NCBI RefSeq assembly: GCF_013179285.1
Contig: NZ_WVNW01000005.1
Coordinates: 186,001-250,000, forward strand
From: Roseobacter sp. HKCCD6576-2
GTDB lineage: Bacteria > Pseudomonadota > Alphaproteobacteria > Rhodobacterales > Rhodobacteraceae
DNA length: 64,000 bases
Direction of reading: 5' to 3'
In this document: piece by piece, positions 37,109 to 45,905 of the stretch
How the letters are laid out: each line of letters starts with the position of its first letter
Position numbering within the stretch: the stretch's first letter is position 1
Notes under the pieces: generated by a model
What the model saw: only the letters and a program-made list of their open reading frames with translations
What the model was told of the DNA's origin: nothing
The model's database searches: none
Program-made: the position numbers and the translations under genes

Positions 37109-37620
37109 GCCTGACCCTTGTTCTGATCCGCCACGCGAAATCCGACTGGGACAATCCGCTCTTGGATGACCATGACCGGCCCTTGAATGATCGCGGGCGG
37201 CACGCGGCCCCGCGGATCGGCGCATGGCTGCGCGACACGGGCATCAACCCAGAGCAGGTGATCTGCTCCACCGCGCGGCGCACACAAGAGACCTGGAGCG
37301 GGATTGCCAGCCAGTTGCCCGATCCAGTCACGGCGTCCTATTCCAACGCGATTTACCATGCCGATCCCGCGACGATCCTCACAAAAATCCAACAAGCTGA
37401 CACCAGTCCTCTTGCGATCATCGGGCATAACCCCGGTATTGGCAGTATCGCCTATGCGCTATGCGCCAAACCGCCGACCCATCCGAAATTCGGGTTTTAC
37501 CCCACGGGGGCCAGCCTGATCCTGCGGTTCGACGTGGAAAACTGGGCGCAGATCGAGCCGGGTATGGGCGAGGTCATCGCCTTTACGGTACCCCGCGATT
37601 TGAAGCCGGAACCAAGCTGA
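37105..37620 (+). CDS. Histidine phosphatase family protein (SixA-like)
   Basis: A 171-residue member of the phosphoglycerate-mutase/SixA superfamily. The catalytic histidine lies in LVLIRHAKSDWD near the N-terminus; the second is in IIGHNPGIG. SixA-type proteins remove phosphate from histidines of phosphotransfer domains. The ATG overlaps the previous stop (ATGA), which fixes the start over a longer upstream open frame. Confidence 0.9.
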   Translation: MSLTLVLIRHAKSDWDNPLLDDHDRPLNDRGRHAAPRIGAWLRDTGINPEQVICSTARRTQETWSGIASQLPDPVTASYSNAIYHADPATILTKIQQADTSPLAIIGHNPGIGSIAYALCAKPPTHPKFGFYPTGASLILRFDVENWAQIEPGMGEVIAFTVPRDLKPEPS

Positions 37621-37832
37621 TTGCGGTCGGCGCGCCTGTCCCCTAATCTGGTCATCGTCTGAAACGGAGATTTGATGTCCCGCCTTTGATCGGTCGCAGC
37701 TTGCGCCCCTGCACAATCTGAGAACGCAAACGCCGCCCGCAATGTGGGATCGGCCGCTTTGAAGATGTGCTTTTCCAAGACTCAAGTAACTGCCGCTCCT
37801 CCGGGAGGGGCACATCAAAGGAGATCTGACAG

Positions 37833-38261
37833 ATGATCAGACCTTATTCGCCTGCCGATAAGCAGGCCGTCATGTCAATCTGGCGTGACACAAGCGCGGT
37901 TGCGCATCCATTTCTAAGCTCAGAGTTCATGAGTGAGGCCGAAAACCTGATCCGGGACACGTTGTTGGACATGGCCGAGATTTGGGTGGCTGAGCAAGAT
38001 GGCACGCCGGTTGGGTTCGTCGCCCTAATTGGCCATGAAGTCGGCGGGTTGTTTTTACGGCCCGAACATCATGGCCATGGCATCGGCCAGGCTCTGATGG
38101 ATCGGGCCGTGCAACGCAAAGGCGGGTTGGAGTTGGACGTGTTTCGCGAAAACACGAAGGCACGCCAGTTCTATACCCGTTATGGCCTCACCGAGGGAGC
38201 CGAACGGTTCGATGATGCCTCGGGGCAATATGTTCTGCGGATGACATACACACCCGCCTAA
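37833..38261 (+). CDS. GNAT-family N-acetyltransferase
   Basis: A 142-residue acetyltransferase. The acetyl-CoA loop is HHGHGIGQALMDRA, and the C-terminal beta-bulge region ends in VLRMTY. It is similar to small YjaB-like enzymes, but the acceptor cannot be predicted. AAAGGAG stands upstream of the ATG. It has a promoter gap of 212 bases without other genes and ends at the shared terminator hairpin. Confidence 0.88.
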   Translation: MIRPYSPADKQAVMSIWRDTSAVAHPFLSSEFMSEAENLIRDTLLDMAEIWVAEQDGTPVGFVALIGHEVGGLFLRPEHHGHGIGQALMDRAVQRKGGLELDVFRENTKARQFYTRYGLTEGAERFDDASGQYVLRMTYTPA

Positions 38262-38265
38262 AACG

Positions 38266-38295
38266 AAGCCCCCCGGAAGCGGTTCCGGGGGGCTT
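38266..38295. terminator. Bidirectional terminator between the GNAT gene and aapP
   Basis: A perfect 13-bp stem, AAGCCCCCCGGAA with TTCCGGGGGGCTT, and a four-base loop, placed between two converging genes. On the aapP side TTCGTTTT follows the stem. This is a classic intrinsic terminator serving both strands. Confidence 0.9.
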
Positions 38296-38316
38296 GCACC
38301 TTACCAAACGGTAACA

Positions 38317-39120
38317 TCAGTGACCGAGGATCTGGCTCAGGAACAGCTGCGTCCGTTCGGATTTGGGGTTCATGAAGAACTCCTCCGGCTCGTTCTGCTC
38401 CACGATCTGCCCTTGGTCCATGAAGATCACTCGGTTGGCGACCTGCCGCGCAAAGCCCATCTCATGGGTCACGCAGAGCATGGTCATGCCCTCCTCGGCA
38501 AGCTGGATCATCGTGTCCAGCACCTCTTTGATCATCTCAGGGTCAAGCGCCGAAGTCGGCTCGTCAAAGAGCATGATCCGCGGCCGCATGCAGAGCGAGC
38601 GCGCAATGGCCACCCGCTGCTGCTGCCCCCCCGAAAGCTGACCGGGGTACTTGTCGGCTTGTTCTGGGATTTTGACCTTGTTGAGGAAATACATAGCTGT
38701 TTCCTCGGCCTCTTTCTTGGGCGTCTTCCGCACCCAGATCGGGGCCAGCGTGCAGTTCTCCAGGATCGTCAGATGCGGGAAGAGATTGAAATGCTGGAAG
38801 CACATCCCAACCTCGGACCGGATCTTGTCGATGTTTTTCAGGTCATTCGACAGGAGCGTGCCATCAACCGTGATCGAGCCCTGTTGGTGCTCTTCCAGGG
38901 CATTGATGCAGCGGATCAAGGTGGATTTACCCGAGCCCGAGGGCCCACAAATCACGATCCGTTCGCCCTGGTTCACGGTCAAGTTGATGTCGCGCAGCAC
39001 ATGGAACGTGCCGTACCACTTGTTCATGCCTTGGATTTCAATGGCCACCTCATCGGAGACGGTCATATGGCTACGGTCGATTTCCCGATCCGCGATGGAA
39101 GAAGTTTGAGCGTCAGTCAT
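38317..39120 (-). CDS. aapP: General L-amino acid ABC transporter ATP-binding protein AapP
   Basis: A 267-residue ATPase of the polar amino acid uptake type. Walker A is [18 protein letters not shown], signature [15 protein letters not shown], Walker [16 protein letters not shown], and the switch [21 protein letters not shown] precedes the ATG. It is last in aapJQMP and ends at a strong terminator. Confidence 0.96.
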   Translation of the reverse strand: MTDAQTSSIADREIDRSHMTVSDEVAIEIQGMNKWYGTFHVLRDINLTVNQGERIVICGPSGSGKSTLIRCINALEEHQQGSITVDGTLLSNDLKNIDKIRSEVGMCFQHFNLFPHLTILENCTLAPIWVRKTPKKEAEETAMYFLNKVKIPEQADKYPGQLSGGQQQRVAIARSLCMRPRIMLFDEPTSALDPEMIKEVLDTMIQLAEEGMTMLCVTHEMGFARQVANRVIFMDQGQIVEQNEPEEFFMNPKSERTQLFLSQILGH

Positions 39121-39132
39121 TGAGACGTCTCC

Positions 39133-40449
39133 TTAACGATGGTCGGTGCGGAGCTTGCGCTCCAGGAATTGCGAGTATTTCGACATCGCGAAACAGCAGA
39201 TGAAGAAACACGCCCCAATGAAGATGAAGAGTTCCCAATAGATGCCGTTCCAATCGGTTGTGGCACGGATCAGGTTGGAGAACCCGATGGGATCACTCAG
39301 GCCCACAAAGACCACCAATGTGGTGTCTTTGAAGACGCCGATGAAGGTGTTCACGATCCCTGGGATCGAGATCTTCAGCGCCTGAGGCAAGATGATCAGC
39401 TGCATCGACTGCCAGTAATTCAGGCCCAGACTATCCGCGCCCTCATACTGACCTCGCGGCAATGCCGCGAGCCCGCCGCGGATCACTTCGGCCATATAGG
39501 CCGAGGCGAAGAAGGTCACCATGATGATCACCCGCAGAAGCAGGTCAAAATTGGTGCCAGGCGGCAGGAAGTAGTTCAGAAGCAGCGACGCGGTGAAGAG
39601 CCACACAATCAACGGCACACTGCGGATCACCTCAATGAAGAACACGCAGCTCTTGTTGATAATGAACAGGTCCGATTGCCGTCCGAGCGCGAGAACGATG
39701 CCAAGCGGGAAGGACAAGATGATGCTGGTCACACCGATAATGATCGCCAACATGAAGCCGCCGATTTCATCGGAGGCGACATACTGCATCTCAATCGGCG
39801 CGATGGCCGAAAGACCGCCTGCGACCGGGCCTGCCAAGAACAGCCAATAAAGGATCGGCACAACAAGCCCGGCGATGGTTGCACCGAGTGACCCCAGGAT
39901 CTCATCACCAAATCGGATGATCACGCCGCCAATCACAAAGCCAATAGCCACGGCAATCGGTGTCCAAATCGAGCCGCCCCAGATCAGCCAGAAGCAGAGA
40001 AACGGCGCGACTGCTGTGACGTAAAACAGCTTTCGCGGCACATTCTCAAACAGGATCGGAGCGACGGCGACAAAGAACACCAGAAGCGCCAATACCGGCC
40101 GCCAATAGAGATCTTGTGGGTAGAAGCCGAAGAGCAACTGATCCCAACGATCCGCCAGAACCGCCCAACAGGCGACACTGGCATCCGCGCCATAGATTTC
40201 GTCGCGGATCTCACGGCACTCGGAAAGCGATCCCGCATCCCAAATCCCATAGAGCATCCAGCCGAGCGTATGGCTGAGAACATAATAGATCACGTAGAGC
40301 GAGATGATCGTCAGCAAGGTGTTCAACCAGGACGAAAACAGGTTCTCTCGAACCCATTTGATCACACCGGTTTGGGTTGCGGGCGGTGCCGCCTCTGGCA
40401 GCATGGTTTCCCGCACGAAAGAAGCGTCATGGGCATGTGTATCGCTCAT
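39133..40449 (-). CDS. aapM: General L-amino acid ABC transporter permease AapM
   Basis: A 438-residue inner-membrane permease with about nine helices. The extra-long N-terminal half is characteristic of AapM, and the C-terminal HisM-type domain has the EAA loop (EGADSLGLNYWQSMQLIILPQALKISIPGI). It pairs with AapQ to form the channel. Only one base separates its start from the aapQ stop. Confidence 0.96.
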   Translation of the reverse strand: MSDTHAHDASFVRETMLPEAAPPATQTGVIKWVRENLFSSWLNTLLTIISLYVIYYVLSHTLGWMLYGIWDAGSLSECREIRDEIYGADASVACWAVLADRWDQLLFGFYPQDLYWRPVLALLVFFVAVAPILFENVPRKLFYVTAVAPFLCFWLIWGGSIWTPIAVAIGFVIGGVIIRFGDEILGSLGATIAGLVVPILYWLFLAGPVAGGLSAIAPIEMQYVASDEIGGFMLAIIIGVTSIILSFPLGIVLALGRQSDLFIINKSCVFFIEVIRSVPLIVWLFTASLLLNYFLPPGTNFDLLLRVIIMVTFFASAYMAEVIRGGLAALPRGQYEGADSLGLNYWQSMQLIILPQALKISIPGIVNTFIGVFKDTTLVVFVGLSDPIGFSNLIRATTDWNGIYWELFIFIGACFFICCFAMSKYSQFLERKLRTDHR

Positions 40450-40450
40450 C

Positions 40451-41677
40451 TCAGCGCTCCTTCAATTTGATGGAAGAGTTATAGACGTTCATCAGAGAGG
40501 AGATGATGAGTGAGGTGATCAGATAGAATAGCCCCAGAAGAAGCATCCCTTCCAATTCTCGCCCAGTCTGGTTGATCGTGATCCCGCCCAGTGTCGAGCG
40601 AACGTCCATATACCCCACCGCGATTGCGAGGGAGGAGTTCTTGGTCAGGTTCAGATATTGCGAGATCAGCGGCGGGATGATGACCCGCAGCGCCTGCGGC
40701 AAGATCACCAGGTTCATCGTCCGGTTCGGACGCAACCCCAAGGCAAATGCCGCCTCAGTCTGCCCTTTGCTGACAGCCAGAATGCCAGACCTGACATTCT
40801 CTGCAATGAACGCGCCGGTGTAGAGCGCCAGCGCCAAGGTCAACGCAATGAACGAGTTTCGCATATGCGTCCCGCCCGAGAAGTTGAACCCGGTCAGCTC
40901 GGGGTACTCCAGCGTCACTGGACGACCGAGGATGAAGTAGAACAAAATCGACGGGATGAAGAACAGGCCCAGCGACGTCCAGAAAACCGGCAGGATCTCA
41001 CCTGTCTGCTCCTGGCGTTTCCGCGCATAGCGACGGAAGGCCCAAATGCCCACCAGAGACGCGACAAAGACCAGAACGAGCATCAGCGCCCCATCGCCCC
41101 AAACCGGCGCGGGCGTGTAAATCCCGCGATTGGTGATTGCGACGGTGTCGAACAAAATCATGCTCGCTTCCGGGTCATCGCCACGGAAATCGCGCGGCTG
41201 CGGTGTCGCCTCTGTCATGATCGCGAAAACGATCAAGATCCACAAAAGCGTCGGAATATTCCGGAAGCCTTCGACATAGACCGCCATCAGGCGCGCGACG
41301 ATCCAGTTGTTCGACAAGCGCAAGACGCCAGCGATCACGCCGACGATCGTGGCAATGATACAGCCCACGAAGGCCACAAGAAGTGTGTTGAGAATACCAA
41401 CCAACGCCGCACGCGCATGAGTCGAGTCATTGGTGTATTCGACAAGCCGTTGGTTAATGTCATACCCGGCTCGCTGTCCCAAGAAGCCGAAATTGAAGTC
41501 CTTTCCCAGAGATTGAAGGTTCTGGACCGTGTTACTCGCCAGCCAAAACAAACCGGCCATGATCAAAATGAACGCCACCACCTGGATCGTCAGCGACCGG
41601 TAGCGGGTGTCATAAATCAACTGGCTTAGTCGGAAAGTCTCGGCGGGTGGTTCCGTCATCGTTGCCATATCGGGCAC
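40451..41677 (-). CDS. aapQ: General L-amino acid ABC transporter permease AapQ
   Basis: A 408-residue permease with an N-terminal cytoplasmic stretch and about eight helices. The EAA loop reads EAAFALGLRPNRTMNLVILPQALRVIIPPL. It is the heterodimer partner of AapM. The start is MPDMATMTEPP; two further methionines within six codons could also serve. Confidence 0.95.
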   Translation of the reverse strand: MPDMATMTEPPAETFRLSQLIYDTRYRSLTIQVVAFILIMAGLFWLASNTVQNLQSLGKDFNFGFLGQRAGYDINQRLVEYTNDSTHARAALVGILNTLLVAFVGCIIATIVGVIAGVLRLSNNWIVARLMAVYVEGFRNIPTLLWILIVFAIMTEATPQPRDFRGDDPEASMILFDTVAITNRGIYTPAPVWGDGALMLVLVFVASLVGIWAFRRYARKRQEQTGEILPVFWTSLGLFFIPSILFYFILGRPVTLEYPELTGFNFSGGTHMRNSFIALTLALALYTGAFIAENVRSGILAVSKGQTEAAFALGLRPNRTMNLVILPQALRVIIPPLISQYLNLTKNSSLAIAVGYMDVRSTLGGITINQTGRELEGMLLLGLFYLITSLIISSLMNVYNSSIKLKER

Positions 41678-41759
41678 CCCTGCAACTGTTGGATTGCCAA
41701 ACTCTGTAACAGCACCTTTGTTGGTCTGCCCGGTTTGGTCATTCGTTGTTCTAGATAGA

Positions 41760-41788
41760 CGAAGGGCGCGGAGTGACCGCGCCCTTCG
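41760..41788 (-). terminator. Hairpin between aapJ and aapQ (partial terminator)
   Basis: Arms CGAAGGGCGCGG and CCGCGCCCTTCG pair over 12 bases around AGTGA, ten bases after the aapJ stop. The following minus-strand bases (TCTATCTAG) are only weakly U-rich. Read-through would therefore be partial, giving more of the binding protein than of the membrane parts. Confidence 0.8.
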
Positions 41789-41797
41789 CTTAAGATG

Positions 41798-42814
41798 TTA
41801 CCGGAACGGCGGTGCGTAGAGCAGACCACCATCAGTCCACTGCGCGTTTAGACCGCGCGAGAGACCAATTGGCGTCGCCTCACCGATGTTGCCTTCGAAC
41901 AGCTCGCTGTAGTTGCCGACCGCGGCAATGGCGTTCTGTGCCCAAGCCGCATCGAGGCCGAGCATACCGCCCAGTTCACCTTCGGACCCCAAGAGACGGT
42001 TGATCTCTGGGTTTTCGGTGCCAGCGGCCAGTTCACCGACATTTGCCGACGTGATGCCCAGCTCTTCAGCTGCGATCAGAGCGTTCAGCGTCCAGCGGAC
42101 GACATCGCCCCACTCGTGGTCACCATGGCGCACAAGCGGACCAAGCGGCTCTTTCGAGATGATCTCGGGCAAAACCACATGCGCGGAGGGATCTTCGAAC
42201 GTGGCGCGCGTTGCGGCCAGGCCCGAGGCGTCCGTAGTGTAGACGTCGCAGGCACCAGCCAGATACTGCTGCTGCGCTTCGGCGTTGGTTTCGATCGGCA
42301 CAGGCTCATAGCTCATGCCGTTCGAGCTGAAGAAGTCAGCCAGGTTCAGTTCGGTCGTGGTGCCGGTCTGGATGCAGACGGTTGCACCATCCAGTTCCAT
42401 CGCCGAGGCCACGCCCAGTTCACGGGGAACCATGAAGCCCTGACCGTCATAGTAGTTGATGCCCACGAATTCGAAGCGCAGGTCAACGTCGCGGCTGAAG
42501 GTCCAGGTGGTGTTCCGGGCCAGCATGTCGATCTCACCAGAGGCCAGCGCGGTAAAGCGGGTCTGACCAGTGGTGGGCACGAAGTTCACAGCGGTGGCAT
42601 CGCCGAAGACGGCGGCGGCCACAGCGCGGCAAACGCCGACATCGAAGCCTTCCCATTCGCCGCTTGCATTCGGCGCGGCAAAGCCGACGAGGCCGGTGGT
42701 CACGCCACAGTTCAAGCTGCCGCGCGCTTGGACTTCGTCCAACGTCTGTGCGGAAGCGAACCCAGCGGCCAGACCAGCGATGGCCATAGTACCGATAAGT
42801 ACGGATTTTTTCAT
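41798..42814 (-). CDS. aapJ: General L-amino acid-binding protein AapJ
   Basis: A 338-residue periplasmic binding protein of family 3. A signal peptide covers residues 1-22 (ending FASAQ). The mature part begins TLDEVQARGSLNCGVTTGLVGFA and holds the AapJ-specific NTTWTFSRD segment. It binds many L-amino acids for the AapQMP complex. AGGAAGAGG precedes the ATG. It is first in the operon, with 236 bases of upstream leader. Confidence 0.96.
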   Translation of the reverse strand: MKKSVLIGTMAIAGLAAGFASAQTLDEVQARGSLNCGVTTGLVGFAAPNASGEWEGFDVGVCRAVAAAVFGDATAVNFVPTTGQTRFTALASGEIDMLARNTTWTFSRDVDLRFEFVGINYYDGQGFMVPRELGVASAMELDGATVCIQTGTTTELNLADFFSSNGMSYEPVPIETNAEAQQQYLAGACDVYTTDASGLAATRATFEDPSAHVVLPEIISKEPLGPLVRHGDHEWGDVVRWTLNALIAAEELGITSANVGELAAGTENPEINRLLGSEGELGGMLGLDAAWAQNAIAAVGNYSELFEGNIGEATPIGLSRGLNAQWTDGGLLYAPPFR

Positions 42815-43050
42815 TGTTTACCTCTTCCTGATGGACCGCCCTTAAGGACAGTTTCCGATAGCCAAGAGTGCCTTGGCATAGATCATGAGAGGCTTTCACC
42901 CCTCTCACTGCCTCTTAATTGGGCAAATATGCTGCGATAGGTCAAGTCTTGGGGCTGCGCTTTCCGTTGGGTTAAGCCATTTCCGACGGCTTGGTTTCAG
43001 AAAGCGCTCAAATGCTATGCATCACAAAGGCTTATATGCCATTAGAGCAA

Positions 43051-43764
43051 TCACGCCTCGCCTGACAGCTCCAAGAACCGGGCTGCGTGGAGGAAAGCCT
43101 CCTGTTTCTGGGCGGCAAAATCGCGCGCTTCATCGTCATCGCCCCACTGTTCAATCTGCCACAGCTCGTCGATTCGCGACAGCAACCAGCCCTGTTCGGG
43201 GGCAATCCGGCCACCGGCAACGGCCAGTGCCAGAACCAGAGACCCAGACAGCGTGACCAGGTCATGCAAGGCGGTCAGGGAGAAGGGCGCAAAACTGGCC
43301 ACAGCCGCGCCATAGGCCTGGAGACTTGCCTCCGGCTGGTCGGCCGGCAAGACACCTTGTGTGACAACCAAAGGCGCGCCAAAGGTCTCCGCCGCCCAGA
43401 TCAGGATCGGGTCCCACCCGTCGGCTTGACGGCGGACCAATTCCTCGGGGCTCTCCGCCCGATGACAGAGCAGATCGGTTTCGGCATAGGCCGCCAACAT
43501 GTCGGCCACAGCGCCATGTTGCGTGGCCACCTTGTCGATGGCGGAGTTGGCGGAGCGGGTGACCGGCATGCTTAGCGGGTCGACTTGGTCTTCCTGCGCG
43601 GCCCATTCGGCGGCCATCGCTTCGGCCATGTCACGGGTCGGCAGCACCAGCGCGGATTTGAACGGTGTACGAACGGGCCGGCCATCCAGCGTGACGGAAA
43701 ACCCGCCTTCAACCTCTGCCACCTCGGCATTGGTCCAGAATCGCTTCACCGCCCACTCGCTCAT
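43051..43764 (-). CDS. ATP12-family F1-ATPase assembly chaperone
   Basis: A 237-residue protein of the ATP12 family, which in mitochondria and alphaproteobacteria keeps the F1 alpha subunit assembly-competent. Features are KRFWTNAEV, FSVTLDGRPVRTP, LAEAMAAEW-type helix and DLLCHRAESPEELVRRQADGWDPIL. The ATG overlaps the stop of the HAD gene by four bases; a longer open frame inside that gene is ignored. It closes the rarA-crcB-rluC-HAD series. Confidence 0.93.
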   Translation of the reverse strand: MSEWAVKRFWTNAEVAEVEGGFSVTLDGRPVRTPFKSALVLPTRDMAEAMAAEWAAQEDQVDPLSMPVTRSANSAIDKVATQHGAVADMLAAYAETDLLCHRAESPEELVRRQADGWDPILIWAAETFGAPLVVTQGVLPADQPEASLQAYGAAVASFAPFSLTALHDLVTLSGSLVLALAVAGGRIAPEQGWLLSRIDELWQIEQWGDDDEARDFAAQKQEAFLHAARFLELSGEA

Positions 43765-44450
43765 GCCACCCCCCAGATTTGATCCAGCGCCTCGGGCAAT
43801 GCCGCAAAATCCGACAGGATCATCGCCGCCCCAGCCGCCGTCAACGCGTCGGTTTCGTGATACCCCCAATCGACACCAATGGCCTGGATCCCGCCCGCGC
43901 GACCCATCTCGATATCATAGGTCGTGTCGCCCAGAATGACTGTGTTTTCCGGCGCCACGCCGGTCTCATCCAAACAGGTGAGCACCATCGATGGGTGCGG
44001 CTTGGACGGATGATCATCAGCGACCTGCACCGTATGGAAGAGCGGCCCGAATCCATGCAACTCAAACAGATGGTCCAGCCCGCGCCGGGATTTTCCGGTC
44101 GCGATCCCGAGAAACATCTCGTCCTGCGCGGCGAGCGCCTGCAAAGCCTCGATCGCACCCGGGAAAAGCGGCGAGGCCGCCGCCGACTCGCCGCGCTGCC
44201 TGAGATCGGCAAAGCTGTTTTTATAGGCCTCGACCAGTTGTGCATTGAGCTCCGCCGAAGCTTCCGGCACCAGCCGCGCCATCGCTTGCGGCAGCGACAA
44301 CCCAACAATCGAGAGCGTCTGCTCCCGGCTTGGTGGCGTCATATCTAATGCCGCAAAGGCCCAGTTCATTGATGCCAGGATATGCGCCTGGCTGTCGACC
44401 AAGGTGCCATCCACGTCGAAAATCACCAGCTTCAAGGGAGTGTCGGTCAA
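43761..44450 (-). CDS. HAD-family hydrolase, phosphoglycolate-phosphatase-like
   Basis: A 229-residue HAD phosphatase. Motif I is VIFDVDGTLVDS, motif II IATGKSRRGL, motif III near SKPHPSMV, and motif IV LGDTTYDIEMGRAGG. It belongs to the Gph-like group; the true substrate is unproven. It overlaps its neighbours on both sides by four bases. Confidence 0.9.
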   Translation of the reverse strand: MTDTPLKLVIFDVDGTLVDSQAHILASMNWAFAALDMTPPSREQTLSIVGLSLPQAMARLVPEASAELNAQLVEAYKNSFADLRQRGESAAASPLFPGAIEALQALAAQDEMFLGIATGKSRRGLDHLFELHGFGPLFHTVQVADDHPSKPHPSMVLTCLDETGVAPENTVILGDTTYDIEMGRAGGIQAIGVDWGYHETDALTAAGAAMILSDFAALPEALDQIWGVA

Positions 44451-45496
44451 AAGCTATCCTCGTCAAACGGGTCGGCGGGCACGTCATTTGCATACCACCC
44501 GAGCGTCTCCCAGGTCCGCGCCATATGCTCCGGCAGGGGCGCCACCAGGTTGAGCCGTGCGCCGGTGATCGGATGGGTCAGCGCAAGCGAACGGGCATGC
44601 AGATGCAGTTTGCGGCTGATCTCACCACCCAATTGCGCGCCCCAGCCGTCGCCAAGGTTCTCTTGCCCTGAGCCGCCATATTTTCCGTCGCCGATAACCG
44701 GGTGGCCAATCTCGGCCATATGCGCGCGAAGCTGATGCGTGCGTCCCGTCACCGGCACCAGCGCCACCCAAGCTGCCCGACTGCCGAGATTGCTCAGAAC
44801 CGCGTAATCGGTTGTCGCGCGTTTGGCATCTGGCGTCCGATCAACCTCATCGGGGTGCAGGCAGAGCATCTTCTCCCCCTCGCCGCCCTTGCCATGGCCC
44901 GGTGCCTTCACCAGCCCGAATTTGATTGTGCCCATGCGTGGCAAAGGCGCACCCGCAACAGCGGCCCAGTAGATCTTACGAGTGTCGCGCGCCCGGAACG
45001 CTTTGGTCAGCGCCGCGGCGGCCTGCCGTGTGCGGGCCAGAAGCAGAATGCCGGAGGTGTCCTTGTCGAGCCGATGCACCAGACGCGGCTTGTCCTCGAA
45101 CCCAAAAAGCAGCGCCTCCGCCAGCCAATCGACATGGCGGGTCTGTTTGCTTCCGCCTTGGCTCGGCAGGCCCGGTGGCTTGTTCAGCGCAATAAGATGG
45201 TCATCACGATAGAGCACCGCCGCTCGCATCATCTCGGCATCCGCGTCGGAGATTTTGCTGCGCGAGACCGCCGGCTGCGGCGCGGCCTGATCCGGGAGAG
45301 GCGGAATGCGCACTTTCTGCCCGGCCTCGACGCGCGTTGCGGGTTTCACCCGGCCGCCATCGACCCGGATCTCACCTTTACGACACATCTTTTCGATCCG
45401 GCCCTGGCTGATCTGCGGGAACTGTCGCCGAAACCAACGATCCAATCGCTGGTCGCCGTCCCCCGGCGCAACCTCAAGCGTTTGAACACCACTCAT
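44447..45496 (-). CDS. RluC/RluD-type ribosomal large-subunit pseudouridine synthase
   Basis: A 349-residue RNA pseudouridine synthase. An N-terminal S4 RNA-binding domain (LDRWFRRQFPQISQGRIEKMCRKGEIRVDG) precedes the RluA-type catalytic domain with the aspartate in VHRLDKDTSGILLLART. It most resembles RluC, which modifies 23S rRNA at several positions. Start set at MSGVQTLEV, whose ATG overlaps the crcB stop. Confidence 0.92.
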   Translation of the reverse strand: MSGVQTLEVAPGDGDQRLDRWFRRQFPQISQGRIEKMCRKGEIRVDGGRVKPATRVEAGQKVRIPPLPDQAAPQPAVSRSKISDADAEMMRAAVLYRDDHLIALNKPPGLPSQGGSKQTRHVDWLAEALLFGFEDKPRLVHRLDKDTSGILLLARTRQAAAALTKAFRARDTRKIYWAAVAGAPLPRMGTIKFGLVKAPGHGKGGEGEKMLCLHPDEVDRTPDAKRATTDYAVLSNLGSRAAWVALVPVTGRTHQLRAHMAEIGHPVIGDGKYGGSGQENLGDGWGAQLGGEISRKLHLHARSLALTHPITGARLNLVAPLPEHMARTWETLGWYANDVPADPFDEDSF

Positions 45497-45873
45497 GCAA
45501 ACAGCCCCCGCGCCAGCCACAGGCCCAGAACCAGCCCGAAAATCGACAAACAAACCGATGCCACGACATAGATCACCGCCGACGTCACCTCGCCACGCTC
45601 ATAGAGTGTCACCGCCTCAAGCGAGAAGGCCGAGAAGGTCGTAAACCCGCCCAGAAGCCCGGTCATCACCAAGGGCGACAAATGGGTCAGCCCGCGATGG
45701 GCCGCCGCAACGACGAAAACGCCCATCAGGAACGAGCCCAGGATATTCACACTCAGGATCGCGTACGGAAACGGCGTATGCCCCAGGAGCCGGACGACGC
45801 CGATACCGGTCAGATAGCGTAAAACCGCCCCCGCCGCGCCGCCAAGGGCCACTTGAAAAACCGCTGTCATCAT
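45493..45873 (-). CDS. crcB: Fluoride ion channel/exporter CrcB
   Basis: A 126-residue, four-helix membrane protein. The markers are GGAAGAVLRYL at the N-terminus, NILGSFLMG in helix 2 and GLLGGFTTFSAFSLEA in helix 3, the Fluc channel signature. Several start codons are in frame (45909 TTG, 45885, 45873, 45870); the one chosen gives the usual length. No crcB fluoride riboswitch can be seen, since rarA abuts it. Confidence 0.92.
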   Translation of the reverse strand: MMTAVFQVALGGAAGAVLRYLTGIGVVRLLGHTPFPYAILSVNILGSFLMGVFVVAAAHRGLTHLSPLVMTGLLGGFTTFSAFSLEAVTLYERGEVTSAVIYVVASVCLSIFGLVLGLWLARGLFA

Positions 45874-45905
45874 GGGGCGGGTCATCGGCGCTTGGGCCGA
45901 GCTTG

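Noticed and set aside
35939-37225. 428-residue open frame on the minus strand
   Set aside because: It is antisense to argB, the ferredoxin-like gene and the sixA-like gene, which have clear motifs and overlapping starts; the translation has no family resemblance.
38320-39123. 267-residue plus-strand frame exactly opposite aapP
   Set aside because: It mirrors aapP almost base for base, while aapP carries all ABC-ATPase motifs.
42886-42907. TGAGAGG/CCTCTCA inverted repeat upstream of aapJ
   Set aside because: The arms are only 7 bp and there is no second copy or known regulator motif; possibly a leader hairpin.
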